Positions 6,115 to 8,831 of a stretch of 8,831 bases of DNA are shown here, in pieces; the stretch's first letter is position 1; each line of letters starts with the position of its first letter. The stretch covers positions 1 through 8,831 of the forward strand of contig JABDJR010000499.1 in the NCBI GenBank assembly GCA_013003415.1, written 5' to 3'. The stretch is from Candidatus Eiseniibacteriota bacterium. GTDB taxonomy: Bacteria; Eisenbacteria; RBG-16-71-46; JABDJR01. Made by a program: the position numbers and the translations under genes. Under the pieces are notes generated by a model that searched no databases, was not told where the DNA came from, and saw nothing but the letters and a program-made list of their open reading frames with translations.

Positions 6115-8253
6115 ATGAAGCAAGTTCCAGTTCCAGAGGGTGAGGCAATTCGGGTTGGGTTCATCGAACTACCCGACCCTGCTCTCGATCTGCTTACACA
6201 CTTTCATCAACGTGACGACGCGAGTGTAGTTGCCGTCGTGGGTCTAATCCCGCACTCCTATGTGTTGCGCATGGCAGAGATCCTTCAGGTTCCGACCACG
6301 GAAACTCCAAACCGCCCCACCCTTTCTGATTGTAATGTGGTCATCGTAGGCGACAGGCCGGCGGAATTGCATGAGCAAATGACCACCCTTCTCGGAGGTA
6401 TGAAGTGCACCGTCATCACAGTTGAAGAAGCCTGTGAGTGGACCGGCGTTACCCTCGACGAAGATGATATTGAGGTTTCAGACTCAACCAACCTCGACAT
6501 GGAAGACCTGAGTGCTGTCTTCGCCGCGGAAGAAGCGCGCAAGAAAGCCAAGAAGATCCAAGCTGAAAAGAAGATGGCCAAGGCTTTGGGAGAGGCCGAA
6601 GAGGATGCAACCGCAGAACCCGAGCTTGCGGAAGTAGAAGATCAAGATCCGGTCTCAGAAAAAGAAACTCCGGTTGAAGATGCCCCGGCAGAAGAAGTTT
6701 CAGAATCAGAATCAGACGCCACCGAGAAAGAAGCTGCTCCCTCTGCAAAAGAAGTGAGTGCAGACGAACCTTCGGTCACGGAAGAGAAAGAGGAAGGGTC
6801 CTCAGTTGTTTCCGAGGAGTTGCGTTCGCAAGTTAAGACTCTGATGAATCAAGGGGCCGGTAGCGATGCCCTAAGCAGTATTCTTGATGATGCCATTTCC
6901 CTCACCGACTCCAAGACCGGGAGCATTATGGTGCTCGAAGAGGGATCTGAGTTTCTCCGCATTGTGGCGGCCAAAGGTTTACCCGGGCACATCATCAAAC
7001 AAGTTCGACAGAGCATTCACCAGGGAGTTTCTGGTGATGTGTTCCGAAGTGGCGAGCCCAGGCTAGTCGACGGCCGCGATGGGCGTCCGCTAGGTAACTC
7101 GCGCGAACTTCGACCCAAGCTTCGCCAATCGGCAGTGGTTCCGATCGTTTACGACGGAAAAACCCATGGCGTTTTGTGCGTTAACCACGAATCCCACGGG
7201 CTGGGGTTAGATGAGGTTGCGCTTGGCGTTCTTAACGAATTTGCCCAAGAGACGGCAGAAGACATCTACAACGCCACGCGGATGAAACCGTCTCAGACGG
7301 AAACCCGGGTCGACGCCCTCATGCGTTCTACCGAACGCTACATGGCCCTCGACGAGAGCCTTCCTCACCGTTTGAAGGCAGTCGCGGAATCGATTCGAAA
7401 AACATTGCACGGTGACTTTGCTCACCTGTTCCTGATTGATTCTTTGGGCCAGAAACTGGAACCGATCACGCCCCGTCGCGGTTCGACCATCAGTCGTGGA
7501 GAGTCTGTATCTCTACACCAAGGCATGTACGGTTGGGCGGTGCGACACCTGAAGCCACGCGTGCTTGTGCTCAAGGATGAAGACTCGGAGAACGGTGAAA
7601 TCAACGGCATTGCTTCCTACCTCATCCCCATCTACGCCGGTCCACCTCGTGGTCTTTTGGTGGTAGAAGGGGTGAAACTTACGGTTGATTCCGATCCCGA
7701 AGAGCTTTTGCCTGCCCTTGGGGATGTGATGGAACGCGTTGCGGAAATGATTGAAGTCGAAAAAGGATTGGAAGCTCAAGAGCTGATGTCCCAGCTTCAA
7801 ATGCGAACCGCAGATCAATCGGCCCGATTCCGCGACCTTGAACCCCTGGATTGCGCGCGTGCCGTGCTTGAGTTCTCGGTGGACCTTCTTGCCGCGGAAA
7901 CCGCAGTTTGGGTCCCCCATGATAGCGAGCCGGTTTGGGCTCGCCCCACAGGTTCTCGCGCTGCCTCGGTGCAACAAACCTTTACGGACCGGGTTGATCC
8001 CATTTATGAGTGGGCCAAGGATCGTGACAGCGGAGCCGGTGGTGCCGAGTTCCCGGACTGGGATTCGGACGCACCCGAGGCTAAGGCGCCCTACCTCACC
8101 CTTCAAACACCGGGCGATACGGGTATCTACGTTCTTGTCTTCTCACCGGACGATCAGGCTGGAGCCCTGTCTCAGGTGCCTTTGCCGATTCTGTTCAACC
8201 TCATGCGCCAGCTCGCTGGGTTTCTCCCTAAGGAAATGGACAAGGCCGCCTAA
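6115..8253 (+). CDS. Multi-GAF protein with degenerate Rossmann-like N-terminus and no visible output domain
   Basis: A 712-residue, apparently cytoplasmic protein, probably a sensor or scaffold. Residues 12-108 follow a Rossmann alternation: IRVGFIEL, ASVVAVVGL, RMAEILQVPTTE, DCNVVIVGD, CTVITVEEA. The first turn reads GFIELPDPA instead of GxGxxG, so nucleotide binding is doubtful. Residues 130-235 are a Glu/Ala/Lys-rich disordered linker beginning with a lysine-rich helix (AEEARKKAKKIQAEKK). Residues 240-388 are a good GAF domain (GSIMVLEEG, LRIVAAKGLP, GVSGDVFRSGEPRLV, SAVVPIVYDGKTHGVLCV). Residues 400-548 are a second (AHLFLIDSLGQKLEPI, GMYGWAVRHLKPRVL, SYLIPIYAGPPRGLLVVEG). Residues 575-705 resemble a third, eroded GAF. 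No histidine kinase, GGDEF, EAL, PP2C, sigma54 or HTH domain follows; the protein ends normally with TAA. ATG 6115 lacks a clear Shine-Dalgarno, but an in-frame stop at 6073-6075 leaves no better start. Confidence 0.75.
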   Translation: MKQVPVPEGEAIRVGFIELPDPALDLLTHFHQRDDASVVAVVGLIPHSYVLRMAEILQVPTTETPNRPTLSDCNVVIVGDRPAELHEQMTTLLGGMKCTVITVEEACEWTGVTLDEDDIEVSDSTNLDMEDLSAVFAAEEARKKAKKIQAEKKMAKALGEAEEDATAEPELAEVEDQDPVSEKETPVEDAPAEEVSESESDATEKEAAPSAKEVSADEPSVTEEKEEGSSVVSEELRSQVKTLMNQGAGSDALSSILDDAISLTDSKTGSIMVLEEGSEFLRIVAAKGLPGHIIKQVRQSIHQGVSGDVFRSGEPRLVDGRDGRPLGNSRELRPKLRQSAVVPIVYDGKTHGVLCVNHESHGLGLDEVALGVLNEFAQETAEDIYNATRMKPSQTETRVDALMRSTERYMALDESLPHRLKAVAESIRKTLHGDFAHLFLIDSLGQKLEPITPRRGSTISRGESVSLHQGMYGWAVRHLKPRVLVLKDEDSENGEINGIASYLIPIYAGPPRGLLVVEGVKLTVDSDPEELLPALGDVMERVAEMIEVEKGLEAQELMSQLQMRTADQSARFRDLEPLDCARAVLEFSVDLLAAETAVWVPHDSEPVWARPTGSRAASVQQTFTDRVDPIYEWAKDRDSGAGGAEFPDWDSDAPEAKAPYLTLQTPGDTGIYVLVFSPDDQAGALSQVPLPILFNLMRQLAGFLPKEMDKAA

Positions 8254-8279
8254 CTTCTGGTTCGCCCGCTGAACAGAAG
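8254..8279 (+). terminator. Hairpin directly after the GAF gene, probable transcription terminator
   Basis: Beginning on the base after the TAA stop, CTTCTG-g-TTC (8254-8263) pairs with GAACAGAAG (8271-8279): nine pairs with one bulged G and a 7-base loop. The following bases (CCCTCCGTT) are pyrimidine-rich but lack a T-run, so it may be a weak or Rho-assisted terminator. Confidence 0.45.
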
Positions 8280-8302
8280 CCCTCCGTTACCTGCTTGATG
8301 CA

Positions 8303-8809
8303 ATGAATTGCTATGCTTGCGGCATGGAGTCCAAGCCTAACTTTCAAATTCGAGAGGACGATCTCTCGAGCCCTACCATCATTGCGCTGCTTGAAGAACA
8401 CCTTGCGCACATGAAGTCCATTTCGCCCCCAGAGAGCGTTCACGCTCTCGACCTGGATGGCCTACGTTCTCCCGAAGTGACGTTTTGGTCCGTGTGGGAT
8501 GGGACCTCATTGCTCGGTTGTGGGGCTTTGAAAGAACTGAGTCCTGACGCCGGGGAAATCAAGTCGATGCGCACCTCACAAGAACATCGTGGCAGGGGCG
8601 TCGGCTCTCATATGGTGCGTTTCATCTTGGCCGAGGCGCAAAAACGCGGCTACATACGGCTGAGCCTAGAAACCGGCCCTGAACCAGAGTTTGAGCCGGC
8701 TCGCTCTTTGTATCGACGCTTCGGTTTTGAGACTTGCGGTCCCTTTGCCGACTACGTTGATGACCAACACAGCGTGTTCATGACGAAAATCTTAGACCCC
8801 ACCGCTTAG
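8303..8809 (+). CDS. GNAT-family N-acetyltransferase
   Basis: Transfers an acetyl group from acetyl-CoA to an amine; the acceptor is unknown. The 168-residue protein has the full GNAT core. It shows a strand-rich middle (FWSVWDGTSLLGCGALKEL, 61-79), GEIKSMRTSQEHRGRGVG (84-101) with the R/Q-x-x-G-x-G/A acetyl-CoA pyrophosphate loop at RGRGVG (96-101), helix SHMVRFILAEAQKRGY, strand RLSLETG (119-125) and the closing ARSLYRRFGFETCGPFADY (133-151). The SPPESVHALDLDGLRSPEVTFW stretch is, from memory, typical of the subgroup that includes B. subtilis YsnE. No Shine-Dalgarno is clear before ATG 8303. ATG 8324 (residue 8) is an alternative that would fit homologues starting shortly before 'IRxDDL'. 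A hairpin separates it from the GAF gene, 49 bp upstream, so it may have its own promoter. Its stop is inside a 14-bp tandem repeat. Confidence 0.9.
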   Translation: MNCYACGMESKPNFQIREDDLSSPTIIALLEEHLAHMKSISPPESVHALDLDGLRSPEVTFWSVWDGTSLLGCGALKELSPDAGEIKSMRTSQEHRGRGVGSHMVRFILAEAQKRGYIRLSLETGPEPEFEPARSLYRRFGFETCGPFADYVDDQHSVFMTKILDPTA

Positions 8810-8823
8810 ACCCCAGCGCTTAG
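8791..8823 (+). repeat. 14-bp tandem repeat spanning the GNAT stop codon
   Basis: Positions 8791-8804 and 8805-8818 are CTTAGACCCCA(C/G)CG, identical at 13 of 14 bases, followed by a third start CTTAG at 8819-8823. The gene ends LDPTA-stop using the TAG at the start of the second unit. With one unit removed the protein would still end LDPSA-stop, so the duplication hardly altered the product. Confidence 0.85.
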
Positions 8824-8831
8824 CTGCCTCC

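Noticed and set aside
6500..6800. GAA-rich stretch as a simple-sequence repeat
   Set aside because: It reflects the Glu/Lys/Ala-rich linker of the GAF protein; there is no regular repeating unit.
7513..8106. 197-codon minus-strand open frame opposite the GAF gene
   Set aside because: It lies wholly antisense to a well-supported gene, has no recognisable domain and contains arbitrary-looking sequence; it is a mirror shadow.

Overview
This window looks like ordinary chromosomal DNA from an uncultured, didermal, free-living bacterium. The best clue to lineage is the large secreted protein at 537-3233. It ends in the FlgD-like/type IX-type C-terminal tail (PNP...IFD..GR...G.YF..L) that is common in Bacteroidota/Chlorobi/Fibrobacterota and in relatives such as Eisenbacteria, Krumholzibacteriota and Latescibacterota. 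A member of one of those groups is an inference; nothing here fixes the phylum. Base composition is moderate and even. I see no transposase, integrase, CRISPR array, tRNA or rRNA.

Layout, left to right. (1) 1-509, plus strand: 3' part of a short-type 2,3-bisphosphoglycerate-dependent phosphoglycerate mutase. (2) 499-560: a 31-bp tandem duplication that carries the ends of gene 1 and of the convergent gene 3. (3) 537-3233, minus strand: exported Asp-box (BNR) repeat protein with a C-terminal sorting domain. (4) 3391-5899, minus strand: a likely three-gene operon, read from right to left, of a HAD-family 5'-nucleotidase (cN-II/NT5C2-like), a 151-residue TPR-like protein and a degenerate MobA-like nucleotidyltransferase. 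(5) 5900-6114: a divergent intergenic region unusually rich in inverted repeats. (6) 6115-8253, plus strand: a multi-GAF protein with a degenerate Rossmann-like N-terminus, a long acidic linker and no recognisable output domain. (7) 8303-8809, plus strand: a GNAT acetyltransferase, whose end also carries a short tandem repeat.

How the genes work together: the mutase is central glycolysis, and the BNR protein is probably surface-displayed or secreted. The 5'-nucleotidase operon suggests nucleotide housekeeping, but its two small partners have no demonstrated role. The GAF protein shares its upstream region with the 5'-nucleotidase operon, so shared control is possible but not shown. I did not find a complete undescribed defence or mobile system. 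The most unusual observations are the duplicated convergent gene ends, the structured divergent intergenic region, the GAF protein without an output domain, and the MobA-like protein with eroded motifs.
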